This document shows, in pieces, positions 9,811 through 21,353 of a stretch of 64,000 bases of DNA. Within the stretch, counting starts at the first letter, position 1. Each line of letters starts with the position of its first letter. The DNA is from Acidimicrobiia bacterium (lineage in GTDB: Bacteria; Actinomycetota; Acidimicrobiia; UBA2766): NCBI GenBank assembly GCA_020850945.1, contig JADZDR010000004.1, forward strand, positions 1 through 64,000. Direction: 5' to 3'. The notes under the pieces are model-generated. The model was not told the origin of the DNA. It saw only the letters and a program-made list of their open reading frames with translations, and did not search any database. Made by a program: the position numbers and the translations under genes.

Positions 9811-10956
9811 ATGGCTGAGACGCAGACGTATGCCGAGGCGATGAAGCTGACCGACGACACGGTCAACGACGCCATCCGGATCCTCGCGACGAGCCAGGGA
9901 AACGTCGACGAGATCGAACACGCCGTCGAGACAGGTGGCCTCACCTCCTTCACGTGGGACTACGAGCTGAGCCGTCCCCCCCTCGTGAAGCTGTACGAGA
10001 AGGCCAAGTCGTCGCAGTGGAACGGGACCACCGACCTCGACTGGTCGATCGAGGTCGACCAGCTCAAGCTCGCGCAGGAGAACGCCGCCACGAACCTGCG
10101 GGCGCAGATGATGCGCGAGTACGCGTCGAAGGACAAGACCTGTCCCCTGTACGGCTGGACCGACAGCGACTTCGACAAGCTGAGCATCGAGTTCCAGAAC
10201 TGGCTGCTGTCCCAGTTCCTGCACGGTGAACAGGGTGCCCTCGTCTGCACCGCGAAGATCGTCGAGCAGGTGCCCTGGATCGACGCCAAGTACTACGGCG
10301 CCACACAGGTGATGGACGAGGCGCGCCACGTCGAGGTGTTCGCCCGGTACCTCGACTCCAAGCTCTCGGGTCACTACCCGATCAACGTCCACCTCGAGGC
10401 GCTGCTCGACGAGATCATCCGGGACAGCCGCTGGGACATGACCTACCTCGGCATGCAGATCATGGTCGAGGGCCTCGCCCTCGCCGCATTCGGCTTCATG
10501 CACATGATGACGTCCGAGCCGCTCCTCAAGAAGCTCCTCCGGTACGTGATGAGCGACGAGGCCCGCCACGTCGCGTTCGGTGTCCTGTCGCTCAAGGAGG
10601 TCTACGACGACATGTCGGCGGCGGAGCTGCGGGAACGCCAGGAGTTCGCGTACGAGGCAGCCGTTCGCATGCGGGACCGCTTCCTCATGCAGGAGGTCTG
10701 GGAACGCCTCGGTGTGGGAGCGAAGGAGATGGTCACATGGCAGCTCCAGCAGTCCAACAGCGACGACGAGTTCACGCCGTTCCTCTTCAGCAAGATCGTT
10801 CCGAACCTCAAGAAGCTCGGGCTCCTCGACACCGAGGACCCGTGGCTGCGTGACCGCTTCACGGAGATGGGCGCGATCGAGTTCGAGAACTTCGTCGACA
10901 CCGGCGACGAGTACGAGGCCCTCGACGAGGTTGCCAAGGACCGCGCAGCGAGCTGA
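9811..10956 (+). CDS. Ferritin-like diiron-carboxylate protein
   Basis: Paired diiron motifs VMDEARHVEVFARYL and VMSDEARHVAFGVLSL. Confidence 0.8.
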   Translation: MAETQTYAEAMKLTDDTVNDAIRILATSQGNVDEIEHAVETGGLTSFTWDYELSRPPLVKLYEKAKSSQWNGTTDLDWSIEVDQLKLAQENAATNLRAQMMREYASKDKTCPLYGWTDSDFDKLSIEFQNWLLSQFLHGEQGALVCTAKIVEQVPWIDAKYYGATQVMDEARHVEVFARYLDSKLSGHYPINVHLEALLDEIIRDSRWDMTYLGMQIMVEGLALAAFGFMHMMTSEPLLKKLLRYVMSDEARHVAFGVLSLKEVYDDMSAAELRERQEFAYEAAVRMRDRFLMQEVWERLGVGAKEMVTWQLQQSNSDDEFTPFLFSKIVPNLKKLGLLDTEDPWLRDRFTEMGAIEFENFVDTGDEYEALDEVAKDRAAS

Positions 10957-11985
<1,029 letters not shown>

Positions 11986-12996
11986 GTGGACCGGGCCGAT
12001 CTCGTACTCGAGGGAGGCGGTGTCAAGGGCATCGCACTCGTGGGGGCTCTCGCCGCGCTCGACACCGCGGGTGTCCGCCCGCATCGCATCGCCGGCTCCT
12101 CGGCCGGTGCCGTCGTCGGGGCGCTCGCCGCGGCAGGCATGCCGACCGCCGACCTGGCCGGCGAGATGAGACGTGTCGACTACACCCGGTTCCGCGACGA
12201 GAGTGTGCTCGATCGCGTGCCCGTCGTCGGCAAGCTCGCGTCGATCCTCCTCGAGCGGGGCATGTACGAGGGGAAGGCGATCGTGGCCTGGCTCGAGGCG
12301 CGGCTCGGCGCAGCCGGGGCGACCACGTTCGGTGACTTGCACCTATCCGACGACGATCCGGGGAGCGCCACCCGCGATGCAGGAAGGGCGTACAGGTTCG
12401 TCGCCACGGTCTCCGACGTCACGTTGGGACGCCTCGGGCTCCTCCCGTGGGACTTCCACACGGTCTACCGGACGATCTCGGATCCGGGCGGGACCGACCG
12501 CCGCTCCGTCGCAGAAGCGGTGCGGGCTTCGACGGCCATTCCCTACTACTTCGAACCGTCCACGCTCACCTACGAGACGGAGGGGGAGGCAGGGGATATC
12601 CAGAAGAGGGAGTCACTCCTCGTTGACGGAGGGCTCCTGTCGAACTTCCCCGTCCACGTGTTCGACCGCAGCGAGGGTCGACCCCGCTGGCCCACGATCG
12701 GGATCAAGCTGTCCGCCCGGCCGGAGCCCACACCGCCCACCCTGGACGCGCGGCCCGGCCCCGTGCGATACCTGACGGGTCTCGTGGGGGCGATGACGGG
12801 CTTCTTCGACCGCCAACACATCGAAGATCCCGATGTCGTGTCGCGCACGATCTTCGTCGACACGACAGGCTTCGGCAGCGTCGACTTCGACATCGGCCGG
12901 GAGGAGCGCGACGTGCTCTTCGAGCGGGGCAGGAAGGCGGCCGAGGCCTTCCTCGCCACCTTCGACTTCGACGCCTACTGCCGCAACCGCACCTGA
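11986..12996 (+). CDS. Patatin-like phospholipase
   Basis: DLVLEGGGVKGIALVGAL, GSSAG, DGGLLSNFPV (catalytic Asp motif); GTG start abuts the hemB stop. Confidence 0.92.
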   Translation: MDRADLVLEGGGVKGIALVGALAALDTAGVRPHRIAGSSAGAVVGALAAAGMPTADLAGEMRRVDYTRFRDESVLDRVPVVGKLASILLERGMYEGKAIVAWLEARLGAAGATTFGDLHLSDDDPGSATRDAGRAYRFVATVSDVTLGRLGLLPWDFHTVYRTISDPGGTDRRSVAEAVRASTAIPYYFEPSTLTYETEGEAGDIQKRESLLVDGGLLSNFPVHVFDRSEGRPRWPTIGIKLSARPEPTPPTLDARPGPVRYLTGLVGAMTGFFDRQHIEDPDVVSRTIFVDTTGFGSVDFDIGREERDVLFERGRKAAEAFLATFDFDAYCRNRT

Positions 12997-13033
12997 CGTG
13001 GCCCCCGGCGCGGGGCGTGGGGGGCGAAGAGCT

Positions 13034-13080
13034 ACGTGGGCGTACTGAAACACATCTGGTGTGGTTGGGTACGCCCACGT
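13034..13080. repeat. Palindromic intergenic repeat element, copy A (12-bp perfect arms)
   Basis: ACGTGGGCGTAC-tgaaacacatctggtgtggttgg-GTACGCCCACGT; related to 26245 and 26317 copies; between convergent genes. Confidence 0.9.
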
Positions 13081-13104
13081 GGGGGGGGAGGGAGGGGGAG
13101 TGCG

Positions 13105-13734
13105 TCAGGGGGTGATGCGGGCGAGCCACGCCCGCATGTCGACGAGACCTTCGAGCGTGATGTCGTGGCCGGCGGGATACTCCCCGTAGGTGACGTCGAG
13201 TCCGGCATCCCGCACATGTGCCGCGATGTCGCGTCCCCGCGCGACCGGGATGAGGGTGTCGTCAGTGCCGTGCTGGACCAGCACCGCCACCTCTCGGGCA
13301 CCGTCGAGATCCCAGACGAGTCCCTCCACGTCGGGCATGAAACCGGAGAGGCACATCACACCCGCCACGCGTGTCCGCTCCGTTGCGCCGAGAGCCAAGG
13401 CGAGGGCGAGGCCCGCCCCCTGTGAGAAGCCACCGACCACCGTGTCCCCGCGGTCGAAGCCGCGGGCAGAGCACGTCTCGCCCACCAACGCGTCCAGCGC
13501 CTCGAGCACGTCGAGGAAGCCGCGGTCGTCCCCGCCGCCGGGCTCGATCCAGTACGAGTCGTGAGGTGGGAGGGGATGCGGCCCCCGCGGAGCCATCACG
13601 AGATAGTGCGCGTCGGGATCGACGAGAGGACCCAGCGTCGAGAGGGCGTAGGGCTGGCTGTAATAGCCGTGGACGAGGAACATGAGGCGGTCGGGGTTCC
13701 CCCGACCTTCGATCACATGCGTCTCCAACTGCAC
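13105..13734 (-). CDS. Alpha/beta hydrolase, phospholipase/carboxylesterase type
   Basis: MFLVHGYYSQP, GGFSQGAGLALA, QHGTDDTLIPVARG, GHDI. Confidence 0.87.
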   Translation of the reverse strand: MQLETHVIEGRGNPDRLMFLVHGYYSQPYALSTLGPLVDPDAHYLVMAPRGPHPLPPHDSYWIEPGGGDDRGFLDVLEALDALVGETCSARGFDRGDTVVGGFSQGAGLALALALGATERTRVAGVMCLSGFMPDVEGLVWDLDGAREVAVLVQHGTDDTLIPVARGRDIAAHVRDAGLDVTYGEYPAGHDITLEGLVDMRAWLARITP

Positions 13735-13801
13735 CCGTGCCTCCCGTGCCGAGTTCTCTAGGGTGGGTCTCAGTCTTGGGGCAACTCCGGGCGGAGGTCC
13801 A

Positions 13802-14677
13802 ATGGAGAGCGTGGAGTCGTGGGTGGGTCGGGGTGCCTACATCACGGTCGACGGTGAGAGAGTCTGGACCCTCGACGTCCCTGCGGACGGCTCCACTCCC
13901 GTCTCGGACCCTCTCCTCGTCCTCCACGGGTTTCCCACGTCCGCCTACGACTGGCACCAAGTCGTCGCGGCCCTCGCCGGCAGGCGTCGTGTCGTCCTCT
14001 TCGACATGCCCGGCTACGGCGCGTCGGACAAGCCGGACCGTGCCTACTCGCTCTTCCACCAAGCGGATGTGGCCGAGGCCGTCGCCGCCGCCTTCGGTCT
14101 GCGCCGCGTCGTCCTCGTCTCGCACGACATGGGGGACACCGTCGGTGGGGAGTTGCTCGCGCGCGATCTCGACGGGAGGCTCCCCTTCGCAGTGTCGCGG
14201 CGAATCCTCACGAACGGGAGCATCTACATCGGACAGGCCCATCTCACACAGGGCCAGCAGATGCTGCTCGGCATGCCCGATGCCCTTCTCGACCCGGGCG
14301 TGACACCTTCCGCCGAAGCCCTCGGGCTGACCCTGCGTGCGATCCTGTCACCGGAGACCGGCGTAGCCGATGACGAGACACGGGCGATGGGCGAGCTCGT
14401 CGTGCGGGGTGGTGGCGCCAGGCTCCTGCCCCGCCTCATCCGTTATGTCGAGGAGAGACGAGAGCACGAGTCCCGCTGGACGGGTGCGATCGAACGCCAT
14501 CCGAGTCCCCTCACGGTGATCTGGGGTGACGCCGATCAGATCGCGCGCTGGGACATGGTGGAGCGGCTCCAGGCCGCGCGTCCCGACGCCGAGTGTGTGA
14601 GGCTCAGGGGTGTGGGCCACTATCCGATGGCCGAAGTCCCGGCCGACTTCACGCAGGCGCTCCTGCACGGCACCTGA
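13802..14677 (+). CDS. Alpha/beta hydrolase (haloalkane dehalogenase / epoxide hydrolase-like fold)
   Basis: LLVLHGFPTSAYDWHQV, VLVSHDMGDTVG, GDADQIA, GHYPMAEVP. Confidence 0.87.
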   Translation: MESVESWVGRGAYITVDGERVWTLDVPADGSTPVSDPLLVLHGFPTSAYDWHQVVAALAGRRRVVLFDMPGYGASDKPDRAYSLFHQADVAEAVAAAFGLRRVVLVSHDMGDTVGGELLARDLDGRLPFAVSRRILTNGSIYIGQAHLTQGQQMLLGMPDALLDPGVTPSAEALGLTLRAILSPETGVADDETRAMGELVVRGGGARLLPRLIRYVEERREHESRWTGAIERHPSPLTVIWGDADQIARWDMVERLQAARPDAECVRLRGVGHYPMAEVPADFTQALLHGT

Positions 14678-14705
14678 GCGGCGGCCGCGAGGTTCCGCCA
14701 GCCGG

Positions 14706-15719
14706 TCAGGGGACGAGCACCGCCGCCCCCCGCACGGTCCCGGCGACGAGGTCCGCGATCGCCCTGTTCGCGTCCTCGAGCGGAAACGTCTCGACCTCGG
14801 TGCGAACGGGAACTGCGGGGGCTACCGAGAGGAGTCCGATCCCGTCCGCGCGTGTGAGGTTCGCGACGGACGTGAGGGTGCGCTCCTCCCACAGATCCGC
14901 GTAGGGGAAGGAGGGTATGTCGCTCATGTGGATGCCGCCCGAGACGACACGGCCGCCGCGGTCGACGGCGCGGAGGGCAGCCACCATGAGGGGCCCGACG
15001 GGCGCGAACACCATCGCGGCATCGAGCTCGACCGGGGGCGCCACGTCGGACCCTTCCGCCCAGACGGCCCCGAGGCTGCGGGCGAACTCCTGTGTCTCGA
15101 TGTCGCCGGGAGATGTGAACGCGTAGACCTCACGGCCTTCGTGCACTGCGATCTGGCAGACGATGTGCGCCGCCGCCCCGAAGCCGTAGATGCCGATCCT
15201 GGCGGCGTCCGGCCCGCATCGCCTGTAGGCGCGATATCCGATGAGGCCGGCGCAGAGGAGCGGTGCGGCATGGGCGTCGTCGTAGGTCTCGGGTACGGGG
15301 AAGCAGAACCGGGAGTCGGCCACGGCGAGCTCGGCGAACCCGCCGTCGACCGTGTAACCGGTGAACGCGGGTTCGGTGCAGAGGTTCTCCCTGTCGCTGA
15401 GGCAGAAACGGCAGGTGCCGTCCGTGTGGCCGAGCCAGGGCACACCGACACGGGCACCGACCGCGAAGTTCGCATCCGGCCCCGTCGCGGCGACGCGGCC
15501 CACGATCTGGTGTCCGAGCACGAGCGGCAGCTTGGGGTGCGCCAGGTCGCCGTCAATGATGTGGCGGTCGGTCCGGCACACCCCGCACGCACCGACGCGT
15601 AGCAGCACCTGGCCGGGGCCGGGCGACGGAACGGGGATACGGCGTAGAACGAGCGGCGACCCGGGTCGGTCGAGGACCATGGCCCGCATGTCACGAGGGA
15701 GGGAGCCGTCTGCCATCAT
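14706..15719 (-). CDS. Zinc-dependent alcohol dehydrogenase
   Basis: GACGVCRTDRHIIDGDLAHPKLPLVLGHQIVGRV; TCRFCLSDRENLC structural Zn motif. Confidence 0.93.
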   Translation of the reverse strand: MMADGSLPRDMRAMVLDRPGSPLVLRRIPVPSPGPGQVLLRVGACGVCRTDRHIIDGDLAHPKLPLVLGHQIVGRVAATGPDANFAVGARVGVPWLGHTDGTCRFCLSDRENLCTEPAFTGYTVDGGFAELAVADSRFCFPVPETYDDAHAAPLLCAGLIGYRAYRRCGPDAARIGIYGFGAAAHIVCQIAVHEGREVYAFTSPGDIETQEFARSLGAVWAEGSDVAPPVELDAAMVFAPVGPLMVAALRAVDRGGRVVSGGIHMSDIPSFPYADLWEERTLTSVANLTRADGIGLLSVAPAVPVRTEVETFPLEDANRAIADLVAGTVRGAAVLVP

Positions 15720-15749
15720 CCCCGATTATGGAGTTCAGGAGGTTGTGAC

Positions 15750-16550
15750 GTGGGGACAGGAAAGTGGTCGAGGGCACTCGTGACCGGTGCGTCCTCGGGT
15801 ATCGGCAAGGCGTTTGCCGAGGCGCTGGCACGCCAGGGCACCGACCTCGTGGTGGTCGCGCGGGACGAGGCGCGCCTCGGCGAGCTCGCCGCCCGCCTCG
15901 AGCACGACGCCGGTGTCGGTGTCGAGGTGATCGGGGCGGACTTGACCGTCGTCGAGGACCTGGCGCGGGTCGCCGCCCGGACGGCAGCGGGGACAGACCC
16001 CTGCGACCTCGTCGTCAACAACGCCGGCCTCGGCGTGTCGGGTTCGTTCGTGGACGCAGGGCACGAGGCTGCAATGGCTCAGGTGGACCTGAACGTGCGT
16101 GCCCTGGTCCGCCTCACGCACGCAGCCCTCTCCCGCATGCGCACGAGCGGTGAGGGTGGGATCCTGAACGTGTCCTCGACGGCGGGGTTCTTCCCGAGCC
16201 CCGGTGGCGCGGTCTATTCGGCGAGCAAGGCCTTCGTGATCAACTTCGGCCTCGGTGTCGCCGAGGAGCTCCGCATGCAGGACTCGGCCGTCCGCATCTG
16301 CACGCTCTGCCCCGGCTTCACGCGGACCGAGTTCCAGGCGCGGGGTGGGTTCGTGACCGACGGGATACCGGGCTTCCTCTGGCACGATGCGGACATCGTC
16401 GTGCGAGAAGCCCTCACGGCACTCGGTACGGGCCGCACGTTGTGCGTGCCAGGGGTCCACAACCGGGTCGGGGCGATGGCTGCCCAGGCTGTTCCCCGGA
16501 CAGTGCAGGCACGTCTCATTGCGGGGATGTCACGCGGCTTCCGGGCGTGA
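15750..16550 (+). CDS. Short-chain dehydrogenase/reductase
   Basis: ALVTGASSGIGKAFAEALA, NNAGLG, YSASKAF. Confidence 0.92.
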   Translation: MGTGKWSRALVTGASSGIGKAFAEALARQGTDLVVVARDEARLGELAARLEHDAGVGVEVIGADLTVVEDLARVAARTAAGTDPCDLVVNNAGLGVSGSFVDAGHEAAMAQVDLNVRALVRLTHAALSRMRTSGEGGILNVSSTAGFFPSPGGAVYSASKAFVINFGLGVAEELRMQDSAVRICTLCPGFTRTEFQARGGFVTDGIPGFLWHDADIVVREALTALGTGRTLCVPGVHNRVGAMAAQAVPRTVQARLIAGMSRGFRA

Positions 16551-16574
16551 GTGCCTCGAGCCTCACCGGAGACG

Positions 16575-16889
16575 TCACGGCGACGTGCCGGAGTCCCTCT
16601 TGTCCATGTACTCGCGGATCCTGCGCTCCTCCCAGTTCTTCCCGTAACGGGCACTCACGAGATCGAGCACGATGAAGAAGAGGGGGATGGCCATGCCGAG
16701 AAGGGTCCACACGAACCAGGGGTAGCCACCGCCGGAGAGCGCCCAGATCACGACGAGAGCGGCGTTCACGACCACATAGACCCCGAGATAGCTGATGAGC
16801 GCCTTCTGCTTGCCCACGTACTCCTTGGCCTCTGCGTAGAGCTCGTCTTCGCCCTCGTTCGGCTTTGCGGCTTCGGTCTCGTCGTTCAT
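16575..16889 (-). CDS. 2TM-domain-like small membrane protein
   Basis: MNDETEAAKP...ALISYLGVYVVVNAALVVIWALSGGGYPWFVWTLLGMAIPLFFIVLDLV: two TM helices. Confidence 0.75.
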   Translation of the reverse strand: MNDETEAAKPNEGEDELYAEAKEYVGKQKALISYLGVYVVVNAALVVIWALSGGGYPWFVWTLLGMAIPLFFIVLDLVSARYGKNWEERRIREYMDKRDSGTSP

Positions 16890-16930
16890 GCGGGAGAATC
16901 TAGCGGCCCCCCGGCCGCAGCAGGTGACGC

Positions 16931-17323
16931 TCACGGCGGCCGTGGGAGCAGTGCCGTGGCCTCGATCTCGACGAACCAGCGGGGGTCGAGGAGCCCGGCG
17001 ACGACGACCATGGACGTGGCGGGACGCACGCTGCCGAACACCTCGGCGTGAGCCTCACCCACCTCGTCGGCGACGTCGGGTGTGGTCACGAACATGCGAG
17101 TCCGCACGACGTCTTCGGGACCACCGCCCGCCTGCGCCACTGCCTCGAGGATTATCTCGAGACACCGCTCGGCCTGAGCCTTGGGGTTCGGGTCGCAACT
17201 TCCGTCGGGCCAGATCGGGGCTGTCCCGGCGACCTCTACCACCCTTCCGACCCGCACCGCCCGACTGAACCCGTAGCGGTCCTCGTACGGCGACCCCGAG
17301 CCGATCCGGCTCCGCTGCTCCAT
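16931..17323 (-). CDS. RidA family protein
   Basis: RIGSGSPYEDRYGFSRAVRVGRVVEVAGTAPIWPDG...QAERCLEIILEAVAQAGG...RTRMFVT. Confidence 0.85.
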   Translation of the reverse strand: MEQRSRIGSGSPYEDRYGFSRAVRVGRVVEVAGTAPIWPDGSCDPNPKAQAERCLEIILEAVAQAGGGPEDVVRTRMFVTTPDVADEVGEAHAEVFGSVRPATSMVVVAGLLDPRWFVEIEATALLPRPP

Positions 17324-17428
17324 GGTCGAACTGTAACGGGCGGCCGGCACGGGTGCTTCGAAATGGGGGTACCCGCTTGGGTAGGGTGGGTCATCCCAGG
17401 CCAGGGAATTCGGGTGAGGAAGGATCCG

Positions 17429-18313
17429 ATGAGCGAGGACGAAGGCCGCACGCCTCCGGGCCAGGTTGCCGAGAGTGGAGCGCCCCCTGTCCCTCCGCGG
17501 CCCGTCCACGTGAGAGCGGACGGAACGCCGATCGAGTCCACCGCGCCGGACCCTGCCGCGACGCAGGCGATGCGGGTGCAGCCCGGTGCCGCACCCGCCG
17601 TGCCGGCACCTCCGCCCGCACCTGGTCCGGGTCCCGCGACACCCTCCGCGTTCGCACCGCCGGCCGCAGCGGCCGCACCGGCGCCATCCGGAGGGACCCC
17701 GGTCACGGCGACCTCACCCGCAGCCCCATCGACACAGCTGATCAGCACGACCCCTGCATCGTCGCCGCCCCAGACCGCACGCGTCACCCCCGCGGGGCCA
17801 GTCGAGGTGGGCAGCACCGGTGCGGCCGAGCCGAAGAGGCGGCGCTGGCCCCTCTATCTCGGGATCGGACTGGCCGGCGTAGTCGTCCTCGGCGTCATCG
17901 GGGCGATCCTCATCCCCGGGATCTTCCGTGAGATCTCGCGGGGGGAGCAGATCGCCTTCCAGGAGGAGTCCGACGAGTTCACGGAAGTCCTCAACGACTG
18001 GCAGTCCGAGATAGCCCAACTCGACTTCGCGGACTTCGACACCGCCAAGTCGGTCAGCGATCCCTACGTGGCGCGGATGGAGGAGGCGCTCGGGCAGATG
18101 AAGGCGAAGGCCGCATCCCTCGACGGTTCCCACAAGGCGGCGGCCGACGCCATGATCGAGGCGGGAGGTACTGTCGTCGAGGATGTGAAGGCTGTCGTGG
18201 CCGCCATGACCAAGGGTCGGCAGGACGAGATCACGGCGGCGGCAGAGGCGCTCGACAAGTCGATCGATGCCTACAACGAGACCGTCGTCAAGTGGAACGA
18301 CCTCAACGCCTGA
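17429..18313 (+). CDS. Hypothetical membrane-anchored protein: Pro/Ala-rich N-terminus, one TM, helical extracytoplasmic domain
   Basis: MSEDEGRTPPGQ...PAPPPAPGPGPATP...RRRWPLYLGIGLAGVVVLGVIGAILIPGIF... Confidence 0.7.
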   Translation: MSEDEGRTPPGQVAESGAPPVPPRPVHVRADGTPIESTAPDPAATQAMRVQPGAAPAVPAPPPAPGPGPATPSAFAPPAAAAAPAPSGGTPVTATSPAAPSTQLISTTPASSPPQTARVTPAGPVEVGSTGAAEPKRRRWPLYLGIGLAGVVVLGVIGAILIPGIFREISRGEQIAFQEESDEFTEVLNDWQSEIAQLDFADFDTAKSVSDPYVARMEEALGQMKAKAASLDGSHKAAADAMIEAGGTVVEDVKAVVAAMTKGRQDEITAAAEALDKSIDAYNETVVKWNDLNA

Positions 18314-19819
18314 CTACCAGAGGCCGTCCCAGCGTGCGATGCGGTCGGCGTCGGGGCTCGTGACGACTCGGCATGCCGTGTCGAACACAGCAGTCGCGCG
18401 CCCTGTCGGGGTCCACGTCTCCCAGTCCTCGAGTGGGCCCACGCTGCCGGTGCCGCCGTGCGCGAAGTCGGACCAGACTCCCTGCACGGCCCGTGTCAGC
18501 TCGATCGGCCGCTCCGGCCCCGCGAGCAGAGCCATCACGCTGTCCTGTGACGGATCGAAGAGGAAGGGCAGCTCTATCGCGTGGCACGCCCCGAGCCGGC
18601 CGTCGAGGAGAGGGCTCGGGTAGTCGAACCGGTACATGCGGGTGTCGTCGCGATGGGGTGCCTGGGCGGCGGCGAGGCGCTCGGCCGGGATGCGGAACAC
18701 GAGGTCTGTGAGGAAGTCGACGGCACCCGCGTGCACGTCACCTCCGGCGTCGTCGACGTAGCCGTGCGCGATGGCCTCGGCGTCACCGTCACCATCGAAG
18801 ACGTATCTCACCCTGGACTCGAACTTCTCGATGTCACGGGGCACAGGCGCGCTCATGAGCGTGCTGAAGAGACGGAACTCGTCCTTGGTGGTACCGACGA
18901 CGATCGGGATCTCCCCAGCCGCGCCGGCGGCGACGGCATCCACGGGCCGCTCGGGTAGGACCTGGCCGTCGACGACCGGACACCAGGCGATCCCGAGCGC
19001 ACGTTGCGCTCCGCGTCTGTTCCGGATGATGTCCAGGGTCGTGCGGTTCTGGAGATCGATGATCGTCTCGGGGGGGAGTGAGGAGAGCTCGGTCGGTCCG
19101 TCCACGCCGGCGACGTCGAGGAAGAGCTCGGTGCCCGCAGCCGCCGCCTCCCGGTCGACGACCGTGTGGGCCGCCCCACTCTGGAGGATCGCCCTGTGGA
19201 AGAGACCGCGAGCAGACGGCATCGCGAGGAGAGTCCCGACGCTCATCGCCCCGGCACTCTCGCCGAACACCGTCACGTGGGTCGGGTCGCCGCCGAATAC
19301 CTCGGCGTTCGTGCGCACCCAGTCGAGAGCGGCGATCTGGTCGAGGATCCCGGCGCAGCCCGAGCCATCGAACTCGGGGCCGAAGGCGTCGGCGAGATGC
19401 ATGAATCCGAGGGCGCCGGTGCGGTACTCCACGGACACGATCACGGCGCCGGTTGCCGCGGCGAGGTTGCGCCCGTTCCAGCCGGGGTCGGATGCCGCCA
19501 TGACCATGAAGGCGCCGCCGTGAATCCACACCATGACGGGGCGATCCGCGCCCTGCGTGGCCGGAGTCCACACGCTCACGTGCAGACAGTCCTCCCCTTG
19601 GGGGGGGAGGCCGGTCGTTATCGGCAGGGCAGGCTGGGGAGGTGTCAGACCCCACGCAGTCGCCTCGCGGGTGCCGGTCCAGGGCCGAGGGGGTCGGGGT
19701 GGTTTGAAGCGGAGGTCTCCGACGGGTGGCGCCGCATACGGGATCCCGAGGAACGTGAGGATGCCGTCGTCGTCGAAGCCGCTCACCTTGCCGTACGATG
19801 TCTCGACCGTTGTTGACAT
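18314..19819 (-). CDS. Type B carboxylesterase
   Basis: FLGIPYAAPPVGDLRF, EDCLHVSVWTP, VFGESAGAMSVGTLL. Confidence 0.94.
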   Translation of the reverse strand: MSTTVETSYGKVSGFDDDGILTFLGIPYAAPPVGDLRFKPPRPPRPWTGTREATAWGLTPPQPALPITTGLPPQGEDCLHVSVWTPATQGADRPVMVWIHGGAFMVMAASDPGWNGRNLAAATGAVIVSVEYRTGALGFMHLADAFGPEFDGSGCAGILDQIAALDWVRTNAEVFGGDPTHVTVFGESAGAMSVGTLLAMPSARGLFHRAILQSGAAHTVVDREAAAAGTELFLDVAGVDGPTELSSLPPETIIDLQNRTTLDIIRNRRGAQRALGIAWCPVVDGQVLPERPVDAVAAGAAGEIPIVVGTTKDEFRLFSTLMSAPVPRDIEKFESRVRYVFDGDGDAEAIAHGYVDDAGGDVHAGAVDFLTDLVFRIPAERLAAAQAPHRDDTRMYRFDYPSPLLDGRLGACHAIELPFLFDPSQDSVMALLAGPERPIELTRAVQGVWSDFAHGGTGSVGPLEDWETWTPTGRATAVFDTACRVVTSPDADRIARWDGLW

Positions 19820-19901
19820 GTGAGTCAGGATACGGGCTCCGGGCCGGGGCGGCCGATTCGGAGTGCCCCACGGGCGTGCCTGGCCTCCGTTCACGACGGC
19901 G

Positions 19902-20606
19902 TCAGGGCGTCACTTCGCCGTCGGATACCTCCGTCGTGTACTCCACGGCCTCGAAGGTGAGGTTCGCGACAGGATCCGAATCCACCCGCATCGTGACGAG
20001 GCCCGCCGCGTAGAGGACAGCTCCCGAGGCGGCGATGCACAGCTCCTGCCCGGTGCCGTGCACGCACGCCGCCGGGACGCCCGCAATCGTGCGCTGTTCC
20101 GTGGTTGCCCCAGGCCTCTCCGACAGGGTTACGACTCGTTGTGCAGCCGTGGTGGGCGCGAGGGCCTCGAGGCGGGAGAAGAGGGCCGCCAACTCCGAGA
20201 CGGTGTCGGCTCCGCACGTGTACTGGCCGAGGATAGTGAGACAAAGGGTCCACGTCCCGGTGGAGGTATCGAGGTAGTTGCTGAAGGGGTAACCGGCGTA
20301 GGTGCCGTCGAGGCGTGTGAGCGGCGGCTTCCACCACACCTCCATGTGGTCGAAGTAGGGGGTGCCGGTCACCTGGTAGACCACGTGGAACGCCGAGACC
20401 GGGAGGGCGGCGGCGGCCGCTGCGACGCTGACGCCTCCCGTGTCGGCAGGCTGTGTGTCGGGTGGCTGGGGCCGGGTCGGGCGCGAGACCTGAGGAGCAT
20501 CCTGTCTGCCCTGCCGCGGCTGGGCAGAGGGCGGACCGGAGCAGCCTGTTGCCACGATCAGGAGGAGGGCGGCCACGGTCGCCACCGCGGAGGTGAATCC
20601 GTCCAC
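19902..20606 (-). CDS. Putative lipoprotein
   Basis: Signal sequence with lipobox LLLIVATGCSG. Confidence 0.7.
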   Translation of the reverse strand: MDGFTSAVATVAALLLIVATGCSGPPSAQPRQGRQDAPQVSRPTRPQPPDTQPADTGGVSVAAAAAALPVSAFHVVYQVTGTPYFDHMEVWWKPPLTRLDGTYAGYPFSNYLDTSTGTWTLCLTILGQYTCGADTVSELAALFSRLEALAPTTAAQRVVTLSERPGATTEQRTIAGVPAACVHGTGQELCIAASGAVLYAAGLVTMRVDSDPVANLTFEAVEYTTEVSDGEVTP

Positions 20607-20612
20607 CTGCGT

Positions 20613-21311
20613 CTAATCGGCCTCGTCGGGCCAGACTTGCGCCTGAACGTGGTCACCCAGATGGGTCGTGTCGTTCAAGGACCGCAGGATCAGGCGATCT
20701 TCGACCACGACGACCCGCGTGATCGAGGTCTGGTCGACGATCGTCGCCATGGTTCGTTCCGATCCCGTCGCCTCGGCTACTACGGCTCCGATCACGCCGC
20801 CGTGGGTCACGACCGCGATCTGCTGTCCGGCATGGCGGCGGGCGACCGCGAGGAGGGCATCGTTCACGCGTGTGCGGAATGCGACGTCGCCTTCGCCACC
20901 CGGGATCGGATCCCACGAGCCGCTCACGAGGTGGTCGACGAATGCGGGATGCGCGTCGGCGGCCATCTGCCTGTAGACGCCGCCTTCCCACTCGCCGAGG
21001 TGGACCTCACGCAGGTCCGGAACCTCGACGGCTTCCAGACCGAGCAGCGTGGCGAGGGGTGCCGCTGTCTCGTGGGTGCGACGCAGCGTCGAGACGTACA
21101 CGGCGTGCACATGCGCGTCCCCGAGGCGTTCGGCGAGCCTCTCAGCCTGTGTACGGCCGCGCGGGGTCAGGCCCGGGTCGCCATGCCCGTCCCGGGACGG
21201 GAAGAGGCGGCCCTCGACGGCGGCCTCGGACTCACCGTGGCGGACGAGGAGGATGTCGGTCGCAGAGCGTGGGAATCGTGGGAAACCCACGTTCGGGAAC
21301 TGTCTGGCCAT
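20613..21311 (-). CDS. Histidine phosphatase family protein (phosphoglycerate mutase-like)
   Basis: ILLVRHGESEAAVEGR...LREVHLGEWEG...VVTHGGVIGA. Confidence 0.92.
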   Translation of the reverse strand: MARQFPNVGFPRFPRSATDILLVRHGESEAAVEGRLFPSRDGHGDPGLTPRGRTQAERLAERLGDAHVHAVYVSTLRRTHETAAPLATLLGLEAVEVPDLREVHLGEWEGGVYRQMAADAHPAFVDHLVSGSWDPIPGGEGDVAFRTRVNDALLAVARRHAGQQIAVVTHGGVIGAVVAEATGSERTMATIVDQTSITRVVVVEDRLILRSLNDTTHLGDHVQAQVWPDEAD

Positions 21312-21353
21312 CGGGGCATCGTATCCGTCCCGGGCATCTCCTTCGGCGGTCGG